Of a stretch of DNA of 64,000 nt, positions 12,839-25,760 are shown one piece after another. The stretch covers positions 186,001-250,000 of the forward strand of contig SPDT01000002.1 in NCBI GenBank assembly GCA_008477525.1. The letters are read 5' to 3'. A model generated the notes under the pieces. That model saw only the letters and a list, made by a program, of their open reading frames with translations. It had not been told where the DNA came from and ran no database searches. Positions within the stretch are counted from its first letter, which is position 1, and each line of letters starts with the position of its first letter. Both the position numbers and the translations under genes were made by a program. The stretch is from Hypomyces perniciosus (Eukaryota; Ascomycota; Sordariomycetes; Hypocreales; Hypocreaceae).

Positions 12839-14569
12839 GCACTAATAAGAAAGCTGGACTCTATAGCACTAGCGACTTAAGGGCTAGATAGCTAGGAAGA
12901 CAAAATATTATTCCTTCCATAACCTAAGCAAGAACCCGCGCAGGCTGCAACTATAAAGCCTGCATTAACCTTTATAATAAAGTTTATATAAACTCCTAGG
13001 GTTAAAAGGAAGCTACTCCCTAACCTATCTAAATTCTCAGGAAAGTAAAGGGAGTATACTATATAGGCGTAAAATATATGCGAAAAGCTTAAACTCGATA
13101 AAAAGTTCTATAACAGTAATAGAGAATAGTAGTACTTTATTAACTCCTGCTTAAACGCTATACCTAAGCAGGTAATCGCTACCTTTTATATATTAAAAGG
13201 AACTAACAGGAACTATAACCTAGCAGAATTTATATAATACTTAGACTATACCTATAAGGATTAAAGACTCTAGAACTAAGCTGCGTAAAAGCTGTATACT
13301 TTTAAGTAAAGAGATAAGACTTTACTTTTATTTTTCCTTCCCTGCTTTAAATAAAAGCTCTTTAAGGCAGGCAGCGATAACTAGGTTAATTAAGCTAAGA
13401 TTATCTTCTTTAAGGGAGTATTATCTCTAGAATTATAATTCTGCTTAGTAATAGTAAACCTGCCGCTTACCTATAGCGAATAGCTTATTAAAGTTTAGGA
13501 TATTGTTAGCTGCGTTAAATAATTAAATCTAGACTAATAGAATATAGGAGCTGCCTTAATAGGCTACTTTTAATAGAAAAAATATAATAAACTTTAACTA
13601 TATTGCACTTTAAAGGATTATATATAAGCAATTAATAAAAAGGGCAATACTTAAATAAAGGGTATAAACTATATAAAGAACTAGCGTTAATACAGCTTTT
13701 TAATAAATAAGGCAAATACTGCCTAGGAGGCTATATATTACTATTGCAGGAAAGAGGGATATATTGCTTAGTTTTATAAAAAAGGCTATAGAGCCTAGGC
13801 GCATTAAATCTAAATCACTAACTGTAAGTTAAATAATAATAACTAGTATATTAATAGTAAGGAAAATAGTAACTTTAGCGATAAGTTAAAAGATTAGCTT
13901 TAATGTAAAGTTAGGCATTAAAGCCTATAAAGGAAAAACTAAAAGGATAAAAAGAGTTTAAGGAGTAAATAACCAGTAAATCAGTAATATTATACGCTAA
14001 AATAGAGAATATACCTATTATAGTATTATTTAATATTAGCTGTAACCTTTATACTATTATAAACTCCTCTTTTACCTAAAAATTATACCTCTTATAAATT
14101 AAAATTATTAAAAGGAAAATTAAAATATTTACTAAAATCTATAAAAAGGTAAAAACTAGCTATATTGCTATTATTTACTTAAATTTATACAGCTATATTA
14201 AACGTTAATACGCCTATATAGTAAATAAACTAAATTATAACCTAATCTTTAGTAAGCCTTAGGCTAAGGCTAACTAGGTAGTATATAATATAGTTAAAAA
14301 GGAAGTTAGCTATAAAAAAGCTAGCCTATAACTATAATTCGCAAATAAAAAAAAGCCTGGAAATATTAAAGCTATATAAAAAGCCTAGCTTATATTAACT
14401 TTAATATTATAAGTAAAATACTACTGCACTAAAAGGAACAGTAAAAAAAAAGTATATTTCCTTTAAGCTATTAGCTTATTTAATATTAAAAAAGCACTCT
14501 AGCCTAAAAAACCTATAAATCCCTAGGAATATATCCCCCTTAAACTATATTGTTAAAATAACAAGGTTA

Positions 14570-15085
14570 TACTGAACCTTATTTATGTATAGCTTCTAGG
14601 AAGCTGCATATAACGCAGTAATAAGGAAACGATTAAGAGTCTAGTTAGGTTAACAATAGATAAACAATTGAATTGTAAACGATCTAATAGCTAGAAGCTA
14701 TAGAATATCTAGTGTATATGCGGCTGGTGTAGAAGTGATTGTATAAACAATAGCTTTGTTTTCTATAATAGTCCTCCGACTAGATAATAGGAATACAGCA
14801 GCAGAATTGGGTTCGTGGCCCTATTCCTATTTTCCGCAAAATTCATTTGTATAGGAAATCGGCCAAATCGACTCACAGCCATACAAACAGGAAACCATTT
14901 TAGTCAGATTTTTCACAATAGCCATTGTGGCCATTGTATTGAGTCTAGGGTAGGCGGGATAGCTGGTCCTAGCTCAATTGTTATCGTTGAAGATAACAGA
15001 AATTTCCTGACTTACACCGAAGTTCCTCCGGAACTCGGTCCTAGCGTCGGGCCTAATTCCGGGTCAAGCCAGAATAGGAAGGTTA
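14570..15085. other. Island of normal composition inserted in Gypsy-B
   Basis: Composition changes sharply from A+T-rich, CpA-poor sequence to balanced sequence with ordinary CpA/TpG content, then back. It splits the upstream part of the Gypsy-B reverse transcriptase: I-P-P-K-L lies before it and the Y-K-E-F-type continuation after it. A 7-bp direct repeat AAGGTTA occurs at 14,563-14,569 and 15,079-15,085 and could be a target duplication, although the exact edges are uncertain. A 94-codon open frame at 14,815-15,099 has no recognisable motif. I cannot assign the segment; it could be a small mobile element or captured single-copy DNA. Confidence 0.5.
14588..14702. repeat. 115-bp segment bounded by a perfect 12-bp inverted repeat
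   Basis: TATAGCTTCTAG (14,588-14,599) is matched exactly by its reverse complement CTAGAAGCTATA (14,691-14,702). A second perfect inverted pair in the same island is AATAGGAATA (14,786-14,795) and TATTCCTATT (14,822-14,831). No clear target duplication flanks either. A MITE-like origin is possible but unproven. Confidence 0.5.
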
Positions 15086-15309
15086 CCCAAATACACTGAA
15101 ATCCTTACTTTTTAGCCCTCCTTTTTAACATATATAAAGAGTTCTATTTACTATTCTCTATAAAAGAAGCTATTAAGCTTTTACTATACTGCTTTAAAGT
15201 TAATTTACAGATTCCCTTAAAAGCTAATAAATACAGTAAAAAACCAAAACTCCTTTAAAGCCCCTTTTACAATATATTATATAAGGAACTATTAGTATTA
15301 TAAAAGACT

Positions 15310-15900
15310 TTCTTTTATGTACTTAATAAAGCATTTATTCGAGTTAGCAGCTTAACTGCCGCAGCCTTTATCCTCTTTATTTAGAAACCTAAAAGAGGAA
15401 TTTACTTCTATATAAACTACTGCACTTTAAACGCAATAATACAGCAAAATTACTACCCCTCCCCCTTTTTTTTAAAACCTTTAATAGTTTAATAAAAGTA
15501 AAGTAGTTTATAAAGCTAGATATAGTAGCTGCGTTTTATAAAATTAAGGTTATAAAAGGAGAAGAATATAAGACTATATTCTATATATACTATAGCCTAT
15601 ATAAATGGCAGGTAGTTTTATTTAAATTTACTGGCGCACTAATAGTGTTTTAATAGTATATTAACTAGGTACTATACCTTTTTTTAAATAACTTTGCGTT
15701 TATATACTTTAATAATATCCTAATCTATACTAGCAGGTTATAAAAAGACTATATAAAAAAGGTTTGGCGAGTTTTACGCGCTTTTACTAATACTAGGCTA
15801 TACCTAGATTTTAAGAAGTGCGCGTTTATATAAAAAGAGATTAAATACTTTAGGTTTATTATATATACCAGTAAAGGAATTGCCTGTAATACTGAAAAGT
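15310..15900 (+). pseudogene. Reverse transcriptase relic, Gypsy-B
   Basis: Read through stops, the plus strand shows a KAFIRVSS-type start, an I-L-F-I/V-K-P block, a L-N-A-I-I block and the catalytic region. These match, in order, the Gypsy pattern of the K-G-F-I-R-x-S, F-V-K-K and A-L-N blocks. The YxDD motif is YFNN at 15,705-15,716. RNase H-like sequence follows to about 16,450. Confidence 0.75.
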
Positions 15901-16985
15901 AATAAGCTATTAGTAAATAGTAAGTACCTATAATAGTAATAGGAGTTTAAAGCTTCTTTAACATTACTAATTACTATTAAATATTTATTTTTAGGTTCTT
16001 TTAGATAGTTTACCTATTTATAAAACTAACTAAGAAAAGGATCCCCTATTAGTAAAAAAGTATAGAAAAAGCAGCCTTTTAAAAGCTTAAATACCTTTTT
16101 ATTAAAGCCCCTATACTATAAGCTTAAAATCTTATAAAATGTACCTTTATTAAAGTAGACTATTTAAAATATACTTTAAAAGGAATCTTTTTATAAAAAA
16201 ATAAAAAAAAAGAATATTATATTATAGCTTATTATTTATAAAAGCTAAGCCCCGTTAAATACAATTATCCTATCTATAATAAAGAAATATTAGCAGTAAT
16301 TTATTATTTAAAAGAGTAGAAAGTAAAGCTATATAGCTATAACCCTTTTATAGTTATTTTAAACTATAAAAACTTATAGTCTTTTATAATATACAGGAAA
16401 CTCTGTAAATAATAAATGCGCTAGGCAGAGTTTGTTTCCTAGTTTAATTTTATAATTTAATATAGGCTAGGCAGTAAGGCAGTTACTTTTAATATATTAA
16501 GCTGCAGGGAATAAAACCTTTTATTTAATAAAGGCGATAAGTATAAACTAAGCCACTATATATAATTTATCCTAGTTATACTAGTAATATAGAGATTTAA
16601 AGACAGTAATATTAATCTCCCTTTAATATATATATTTGATAAAAATAAGGAATTATAGGACCTATAGAACTTAATAATTTAAAAGGACTCGGTATATTAA
16701 TAAGTATACACTATAGTTAAAAAGGAAGAGCACTCTTTCCCTATAGACCTTTAATTTAAGGTATAGATATTGGAATATATAATTAATAAGGAATAGAAAT
16801 TAATGTTTTAAGACTGTATTTAGGTACTGGCTATAACTGAAAAAAAGGCGAAATACTATATACTTACATTATATAAACAGAATATAATGCTGTAGTTTTA
16901 GGCTATTTAGGTTATAACAGAACCTTAACTATTATTTCCTATAGGTTTTTTTAGCTAAGAATTAGTAATATAGTCTAATAATTCT

Positions 16986-17251
16986 TATAGCGGAGCGCGG
17001 TATAGCTATATAGAGTATAGAGAGATAGGAAACGAAGCTTGATTCTATAAAAGAGAATATGCTGTAGTGGCCTTGCTATATATATATATAGCTAACACAA
17101 AGAAGAAGCTGTATGCAGGCGCTTTATAAGCGCCTGTATAGTCTGATACATCACTTATGCGATATATATATTAGCTTGTATCTGCTTATATAGTAGATAA
17201 GAGCTCCCTAGTGCTGATAAGCAGTAGGGCCCCGGCCTACTTAACCTAACA
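16986..17251 (-). repeat. Copia 3' LTR (left)
   Basis: A 266-bp LTR from TATAGCGGAGCGCGG to CCTAACA. It is directly preceded by the target copy ATTCT and pairs with 23,846-24,111 at equal length. Confidence 0.92.
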
Positions 17252-17756
17252 TACCCTCCAGTTAATAAGGCTATTCCCAATACTTTATTGACTGCTACTT
17301 TAACTTATCTATAGTATTATAATTAACTGGCCGCGCTTTTAAAGCCTCTTTTACTTAATTAGAAGCTCTTATTATAAATATGTATTGATATTTTATTATA
17401 GAGGTAAAAGGAATATAAGCGCTATAGCTATTATTGTTCTGTAATAATAGGAAGTTAAATAATAAAGCTTTTAAGCAGGTGAATCGGCCTTAAATAGCTA
17501 GAATAGGTATATTAGCTGCCCCCCTAGCCTTTATTCCTCGCTCTTTTTCTTTAGTTATTAATATTATTATTATTAATATTAATAATATTAACAGTAATAT
17601 AGCCCCTGCTATAAATATTACACTTTTAACTAATTCCCTTTATACTGTATATTTATTAGCTGACAGCGAAACTGTAAAAAAAGAATACTTTATCGGTAAA
17701 GTATAGTTGTAATTGCCCCTTAAAGGTAGCTTATTGTAGCGTTAATCGCTTAGCTG

Positions 17757-18118
17757 GCCAAGCGGCCACGCCTATTACTGCTCCTGCACCTGCTCCTGCG
17801 CCAGCTCTTGCTCCTGCGCCGGCTAGTCCCGGCCAGTCTAGGCGTGCTGCAGCTATTGCCGCTCTTAATATACACTTAGCTGCTATTTATAAAGCACGCC
17901 TTACTGCTAAGGCAGCTTTATCCTTATCTTTATCGGCTCCTCCTTTTACTACTGCTATCCCAGCCTTTACCTTTATTATTACTGCTGCTGCTTTAGAGGC
18001 TACTCCCGCTACTGCCCCTACTATTATACTATTATCCCCTCTTTATAAGGGTAATCTAAAGTCGGCAATTACTAGTAAAGGAGACTTCTCTCAGTATATT
18101 TCTATCGCTTACTTTTAA
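17757..18118 (+). pseudogene. Antisense reading frame in Copia, Ala/Pro-rich
   Basis: The plus strand is open here for about 120 codons, starting in a TPITAPAPAPAPAL-type run and ending in a TAA near 18,118 after Y-I-S-I-A-Y-F. Similar coding-like sequence, interrupted by TAG/TAA that often replace probable CAG/CAA codons, continues to about 18,700. It runs against the pol genes. A mutated version can be followed at about 39,240-39,970 in the older Copia copy, so it belongs to this element family and is not a later insertion. Function unknown. Low-complexity composition calls for caution. Confidence 0.5.
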
Positions 18119-19499
18119 TAGTATATTGTTTACTTTAATAGTAATTATTAATATACCCTTTAATAAACTCCTCTTTAATTTGCCTATATTACTTTATTTA
18201 ATTATATACTTTATAGTTATTTAATGCTTGCATTAATTATATACTGGCTCTTTTAAGCTATAAATGAAGAAAATAACTAGGTAAATATACTCTCTTTTCT
18301 TTATATACTTATAAACTTATATAATTAAATAGTAACCTAGTGTAAAAAGGTATTGCGCCTTTAATTTAATTTATTAAAGGAGGAGAATTTAGTTTACTTT
18401 AAAGAGGCTACTGCTTTAAGTAGCAGTAATAATAATAATAATACTTTTCGCGCGTAAGTATATAAAGGCTGGAAAGCTTTTAAAGAATAGTTATTGCAGT
18501 AATAGGATATACCTTTATAGCTAGTAGCTTATAGGCTAAAATTAATTGGTTTCCTGTATTTTTATATATTTTATTTTAGGAACTGTATATTTATTAAGTT
18601 TAATAGTGCTTTAAAGTATTTAAAGCGCTATTATAGTAAAGCTTTAGTAAGCCTATTAGTAGGTATAAAATTAATAGAAAGATAAGAAACTATAAATAAT
18701 CTTTTTTAATATTCCTGTTAAAGCTATATATTTTATATATTAATATAATATAAGTAAATATTAATTTATATACTCTCTTTAATTATAAGATATATAGTTA
18801 GTTAATTATTATAATTAATATTTTAATTAGTGCTAGGGTTAAATTTTATCTTTTAAAAAAGGCAATATAAACCTATAGCCTCTTTTATTATTTAAGTAAA
18901 GGCAAGCAGTTTAGCTTTTATTATAGATATACTAATAGTGCTTTAATGCATTATATTTTATAGAATAAAGCTTAAAAAAAGTATAATAAAATACTTTTAA
19001 AATAATCTCTAAATATCTATATTATTAGTAAAAAAAGTATTACTTAAAGCAGTTAAGACTTATATTTCTCCTCTCCTTTTATATTAAAAAGCTAAGAAAT
19101 ACTATATATATAAATAGTAGATTAGCTAGTTAACTGCTTTAAGGTACTCTTTACTAGGGTTAATTAGAAACTATAATAAAGCCGAGGCGCTATAAGCTAT
19201 ATTAGGCCTTATTATAATAGCTGTATAAAGCATTAATCCCACTTTCTTTTAATATATTTTAATAGTTGCTTTTAAAGCTTGTAATATACTTTTCCAGAGC
19301 TTTATAACAGGTATTGGAATTATAGGAAGCTATATTCCTTTAAGCCTAAATTGTTTTACAATTTTCTTAAGATAGGTTTTATAGGAAAGGTATATCTTAT
19401 ACTCTATATAGTTTTAGGTAATCTTAATCCTTAAAAACTATTATATATCTCCTTTACTATAAAGCTTATACTTTACTTTTAAAGTATTTAGTAGCTTAA

Positions 19500-19700
19500 T
19501 ATAAAGAGCTTTATTATTATAATAATATATAAATAGAATATTATTTATATAGAATATAATAAAGATTTTCTAAGCTTTATTATAAAAAAGATAAGGCTTT
19601 TTAGAGCTTGAGATTAACTTTTATTGCTTTAAGGTTAAAGATAGTTTATTAAACTATAGCTTTAGCGAGTCCTTTAAGCTATATAAGGCTTTTGCGAGCT
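19500..19700 (-). pseudogene. Reverse transcriptase relic, Copia
   Basis: The minus strand gives the KALYSLKDS block (about 19,694-19,655) and then the catalytic block I-L-F-Y-I-N-N-I-L-F-I (19,540-19,551 for Y-I-N-N). Copia reverse transcriptases have L-x-L-Y-V-D-D-I. Both aspartates are changed to asparagine as RIP would do. Confidence 0.75.
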
Positions 19701-22700
19701 TTATATAAATATTCGGCTGCTAAAAACCTTTAAAGAGTTTATATATAACTGGTTTCAAGTTCTTATCCTTAAAGGCATTAAGAAAAGCGTTTTTAATATT
19801 ATACTGCTTTAACTTAAGGTTAAATTTTACTATAAAAGTAATAAGTATATAGAAAGAATATACTGCTAATATAGCTATATATATACTCTCTATAGTAAAG
19901 CGCTTTTATAAGTCCCTGCAGACTATAAAGTAAACTTTATAGTATTCTAGATTTCTATTTTAATTAAATTTATAAGTAAAAACCTAATATACTAGTAGTA
20001 GCTTTATTATTGCCTTTAAGTGTAGTATTTTTTACTAGGTTTTTTATATATATAAAGAGTTAATTTTATTATATACGGTTTACTTAAACCTATCTTTAAA
20101 TAAGTATTTTATAAACTCCTTTTAGTCTTTTAGTAATTTCGCTAAATCCTTTTAGTAAACAGTTAGCTTATTAAAAGCTATACTTTTTTAAAAGGAAGAT
20201 TTTTAGTTTATTACTATATTAAGAATAGTAAATACTGTTTCTGCGCTTTTTAATTTATTGTTTATCGGCTTTTATTAATTAGTTAGCAGTTAATATAGTA
20301 TTAAATTAAAAAGCTTAGTAATTATTAAGTATATACTGGGCTTATTATTTTTAAAAGTAGTACTTAAAGTGTATATTTTAGTTTTATATATTAAAAGATA
20401 TTTATTAGCCTTTTTCGCGGGTTATTTCCTTTAAAGTCTTAAACTCCTATAAATGTCGGCTATTACTTTACTGTTTAAGGGATTACTAGCTGGTATTTCC
20501 TTAAAGGTCTACTCTTTTTTTATAAAAGTAAATAAGTCTTTTATATACTAATCTGCTTCTAGCCTTAATAGACTATCCTCCTTTATTAAGTTATATACCC
20601 TTAATATATAAGGCTATTCTTCCGCTATATCCTATTTTATAGAAAGGGATCGGTTATTTGCTAAAGTATTGCTTAGGGTTCCTGTTAGTATACTGGTATT
20701 ATCTATAAAGATTAACTGTTTTAGGGTAGCCTTTAGTGTTTAAAGACTAAGAGGTCCTTTTAAGTGCGCTAATAGTTTACTTAAAGCGTTTATTAAGCTA
20801 TTTTTAATGCTCTATACCTCTATTACCTTTAAAGGTATACTCTTTTTTTCTATATTACTTATAAAGGTATTTTTTACTATAGGAATATATATAGGGAAGA
20901 GTTTAAATTCTAGCTTATTTTCTTTAACCTTATTAAACAGCTTATTTAACTTAATTATAGACAGCTTATCCGCAATCTCTTTATTACTATTAAAGAAACT
21001 AGTTTTATTAAACTATATATTCTTTATAATAATTACTTTTATTAGGCAAGGTAATTAAATATAATATATATTATTTATAGTATAGCTAATAAGATATCTA
21101 ATTAGCCCTTTAGGCTTAGTCTTAAATTCTCTCTTTTTCCGGCCAGCCTTGTAGTCTTTATTAAATATATAGGCGCGGCAGCTATATATATAAAGACTGC
21201 TTTAATCTGGCTATAGGTCCGCGGAAGGCTCCTTTATTAAAAAAGGCGTAAAGTTACAGAACTATTACTTTAATTTATTAATAGGTAATATTATATTAAG
21301 GCTGCATATAGGACTTATATTAATAATATATACTATAGCTTTTATGCCTTTTGGCTATAAATTGGTTAAAAGACCTGCAGCTTTTAGTATTTTAATCGAT
21401 TTATTTATAACTTTTTAACCTATTTATTTTAAAGTGCCGTTTAGCTTATATATATAGGAAAGGGCAAGCTCTAGGATAATACCCTTTATATTAGCCTAGA
21501 TCTAGAAGTATAATAAGCTTTTAACTGCAATTATTGCTTTTTTATTATCTTGCCTAAAAAAGTATATAGAGATATTATATTGCGTCTTTACTATATTTAT
21601 AAAGTTAAATAAAGCATTAAAAACAGTTTCCTGTTTTTTATTTAATAAAGGGTATATATATAATTATATAGTATATTCTTCTTTAAGCATTAAAAGCCAG
21701 TTATCTTTATTATAGCCCTTAAAATAGTTTTAAAAATCCTAGTATACTTTAAAGAATAGTTTTAATGCTTATTTATTAAATAGTCTGCGAGAGATAACCT
21801 ATTTCGCGTGCATAAAAGTATAAGCCTTATATTCTATATATATAGTTCCTTTAATATACATATTCCTTGCATTCTTTATAAGCGCTTTAAGCGCTTCTAG
21901 GCTTAGATATCTTAATTATAGATATTAAAGTTGTTTAAAGTTATATTATAGTACTAGGGGATTATATATTAATTTTCTCTTACTTCTTAATACTATATAA
22001 ATATTATAGTCTATATAAAATAAAATAAAAAGAGCTATTAAGCTGTTTAGTATAGTATATTTAAAGATAAAGGCAATATAAAGCAATAAGGGCTTATATT
22101 TAAAAAATAAAAGATTATACTTATACTTTACTTTCCCTATAATAATATTTAAATTAGGTATACTAATATAAAGTATATTATCGTACCCTATTAGCTAAAT
22201 CTTTACTTTTTAAAGCTTTAATAAAGATATAATATTAATATTAAATCCTTTAATTACAGCTATATCTAAAAGCTTAATAAAGCGCATTATCTTTTAATAT
22301 AGATTATAAAGAGTATCCTTTAATAAACAATAACCTTTTTTAATTATTAAATAACTAGCTCCTCCTACTTTAATATAGTCCTTTTTTATACTTAGGATAA
22401 AGGAGCTGGGAATAAGGTAATTCCTGCTATTTATAAAATAAATAGCACTATATATATTAAAAAGGGTACTTTAAAAGAGGCAGTAAAGTATATCCTATAT
22501 ATTAATATATATTAATATATTTATTAAGTATACTGCAAGGCTTATATCTTTTTTATTAATTAAATCTAGGGAGATTAAGGCAGCTATAATAGTTAAGGCT
22601 ATTCCTCTCTATATTAAGGCAATAAAGTTAATACCCCTTTTACTAAGCTTTTCGCAGGTAACCTGCTATTTATTTTTTTACAGGTATATGCAAATCTCTG

Positions 22701-23845
22701 CAGCCTATTTAAGTATAAAAGTATACTTCCCTTTTTTATTAAGCCTTTTAGTAAACACAGTATATACTTTATTATAGTTATTTAAAGGCTAAGTATACCT
22801 TTTAAGTCTATAAAGGCACTTTTTATTAATAAAAGGCTTTAAGTGTATATTACTATTACCTAATATATTATTAAAGCAGTTACTAAGTGTTATATAAAAG
22901 CTATAAGTATAGTTCTCTATATTCTTTAAAGTATTTAAGAAAAGCTATTTGAACTAATTAAAAGAAAAGATTTTATTTATTTTACTGCTTTTAATTAGGC
23001 CGTCTATATAGTATAAATAGTAGGCAATAAAGCTTAAAGTAAAATATACTTTAATAGCTTTAAAAAAAGCCATTTAAGAAGCTGTTCTTATAACCTTAAA
23101 AAGCTTATACTTTACTGCACTTGCGTAAATATATGCCTAATAGGTATATTATACTTTTAGCCTAATATTCCTGCACTTTACTTTATATAGTATATATTAG
23201 TAGGATAAGTATACTTCCTTGTATATTATATCTTTGCAAGGAGCTAGTTAATCTTTAAGCTTTTTAATAATTTAGCGAATAGTAAACTTTATATTAGAAT
23301 CCTTATTGTTATTATAAGCTGCTCTAGTTGTAGCAGAGGCTAAGGCTGCGGCTTAAAGGTCTGCTAGGACTAAAGTATAGATGCTAGAGTTAACTATCTT
23401 CTAGATCTACTTTAAAATAATAACCTTAGCCTTCCTTTTCTCAGTGTTACCGTTAACGAAAAATTAATGCTCCTAGAGTATACTATTATAATAAATAGAG
23501 ATATTAGCCGAAAAGGGGTTTAAACTAAATGCTTTAATCGCGGTTTCCTTTACTTTTACTAAAGTAAGTAGCTTAATAGTAGGGAAATAGTTATTTAGCT
23601 AATTAAGGAGATTAAGATTAATCCTATTCTAGACCCTAGTAGTGGTTATATAGTTAGTTAGAATAGTAATCTACTTAATTTACTGGACTATTAATTCCAG
23701 CTTTATAAAAGCAATATCCCTTGTGCTATCTATTATAGAAGATAGCTTTAGCAGCTTAAAGGCGAGGGTAAAGGGTATAAAGAGAGATATAATATTAAAG
23801 TAGAAGTTTCTAGTAACTTTAATAGTTACTACCTAGGCTTATAAC

Positions 23846-24111
23846 TGTGGCGGAGCGCGGTACAGCTATATAGAGTATAGAGAGATAGGAAATAAAGCTT
23901 GATTCTATGAAAGAGAATATGCCGTAGTGGCCTCGCTATATATATATATAGCTAACACAAAGAAGAAGCTGTATGCAGGCGCTTCATAAACGCCTACATA
24001 GTCTAACACATCGCTTATGCGATATATATATCAGCTCGTATCTGCTTATATAGCAGATAAGAGCTCCCTAGCGCTAATAAGCGGTAGGGCCCCGGCCTAC
24101 TTAACCTAACA
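23846..24111 (-). repeat. Copia 5' LTR (right)
   Basis: A 266-bp LTR from TGTGGCGGAGCGCGG to CCTAACA, with intact TG...CA ends, followed directly by the second target copy ATTCT. It is less mutated than the left LTR. Confidence 0.92.
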
Positions 24112-25109
24112 ATTCTTTTATAACTATAGTATATATAAAAGAAGAAAGGTATAAAGAAACTATAAGCAAGGACTCTTTAAACTATTACCTATTCCCTAGT
24201 ATATCCGCAGTAACTTAACTATAAACTTTATAGTTAACCTACTATTTATAAAATTAATATAAGTATAATACCTTTAAGTTATTATTAATTAACTTACTAA
24301 AAATATTACCTTTAAGGTAATAAAGAGCATAAAGGCAGAAGTATATCTAAAGAGGTTCCTTTAATGCCACTATTAGTTCTATAGGATACCCTAGTCTATA
24401 GTTAGCGACTAAGGATTTAATTAAACTAGCTGCTTTTAAAGAGCTTTCTGTAAATTAATAGGAACCTAGTAACGCTTAAGTATAGCGTATTACCTATAGA
24501 CTAATAGCGGACTAGAGAGGAGTAATTAAAAGATTTAAGTATATTTTAAAGTATATATAGACTACTCTTAAAGTAATTAAGGAGACCTCTTTCTAGTAGT
24601 ATAACTAGCTTTAAATAACTGTAAATATATAATTATCTAATAAGCCCCTTTTTCTTTAAGTATAGCTATTATATAAAACCCCTTTAGCTATATATAAAAG
24701 AAAATAAAGCTATTAGATTAAAGGATTTAGAGGAGAAGGCTGTAAAAGAAATAGTTAAAAGACTAAAAGGAGTAACTGCCTTTACTTAAGCAGTACTTGC
24801 TGCTATATAATAATACTATAAAGACTCCGTAAACTAGCAGCAAGGCCCCTTTAAGAGATATAAAGTAAGAGATAAAGTCTGGCTATACCTCGGCAACTAT
24901 AATACTCCCTGGCCTTTTAAAAAGCTTAATGCCTTATATTATAAGTATACAGTAATAAAGGTTATTAGCCTTTATATAGTGGAACTAGGTGTATTAACTA
25001 GTATATACCCGCGATTTTACGTTAACCTGCTAAAAAGAGCGGCTAATAACCCCTTTCTGGGCTAGATTTTAGATAACCCTTAACTACTATTAATATAAAT
25101 AAATAGCGA

Positions 25110-25270
25110 GGATAAATAGGAAGTGAATAAGGTCCTCTGCGCGAGGATTAAGCGGTAAGGTTACAGCTTTTTCCGCGAAGCATTAATATAGTGGAAAGGA
25201 TATATAAAGCTAACCTAGGAACCAATATATATACTTAAAGATATAGCAGCCCTCGACAACTATATATCTA
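25110..25270 (+). pseudogene. Chromodomain relic at the end of Gypsy-B integrase
   Basis: In plus-strand translation a V-N-K-V-L-C-A-R-I-K-R stretch is followed by I-x-W-K-G-Y-I-K-L-T-x-E-P and then an L-K-D-I-A-A-L-D-N-Y stretch. This is the order of a retroelement chromodomain (E-V-E-x-I-L-D...W-K-G-Y...W-E-P). Such domains direct integration to particular chromatin in chromoviruses. Internal stops show it is not functional. Confidence 0.7.
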
Positions 25271-25356
25271 AATATAGCCTAATCGAATCTAATAACAGGC
25301 CACTTAACAGCTATACGCTAGCGAAGCAACAGCGCCTAAAGAGAGAGCCACTATTT

Positions 25357-25760
25357 TGTGGAGGGGGAATTGGCACTCTAAAACATATACACAACACATA
25401 TATACACCCACATACAACGACTGGTATCGAGCGCGGGAACCGCGCTCCTGACAGAACCATGAAGCAGCGATTGAGTAATATAGGGGCTAAAAAGATACTG
25501 CGGATCATTTAATTATAATGCCGGCAGCCAAAAGCAACCAACGGTTACCTTTATACGCCTCAGCGACTGTATTCTTATAGGTGGGGTTATATATTAAAGG
25601 GGGGGAGAAGGTTATTGTTTATTAAACTAGGTCTATCTGTATATCTTTATACTCCTATGCTTTCCTAATCCAGTAGCTGCTTAAATAAGCAGCTAACCTT
25701 TCTCGGGTAAGCTAATAAGAAAAAATGCTAGTGTGTTGGGTATATTAGTTACCCCCGATA
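25357..25760 (-). repeat. Gypsy-C 3' LTR (left)
   Basis: A 404-bp LTR from TGTGGAGGGGGAATTGGC to TTACCCCCGATA, nearly identical to 37,042-37,445. The preceding 5 bp (TATTT) do not match the 5 bp after the right LTR (AACTA). Confidence 0.88.

Larger units (their letters stand above)
16986..24111 (-). mobile_element. Copia element, complete with LTRs, nested in Gypsy-B
   Basis: A 7,126-bp element with 266-bp LTRs (16,986-17,251 and 23,846-24,111) and target duplication ATTCT at 16,981-16,985 and 24,112-24,116. The coding sense is the minus strand: translated through stops, 19,655-19,694 gives a KALYSLK-type block (Copia reverse transcriptase has K-A-L-Y-G-L-K-Q). At 19,540-19,551 the catalytic YVDD reads YINN. 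An RNase H-like stretch lies near 18,840-18,900 and gag lies toward 22,600-23,840. On the opposite strand near the 3' LTR (17,500-18,700) is a long alanine/proline-rich reading frame that ordinary Copia structure does not explain. It inserted into the Gypsy-B integrase. Confidence 0.9.

Noticed and set aside
14815..15099. Plus-strand open frame of 94 codons in the composition island
   Set aside because: No recognisable family and no splice or promoter context; kept only as part of the island description.
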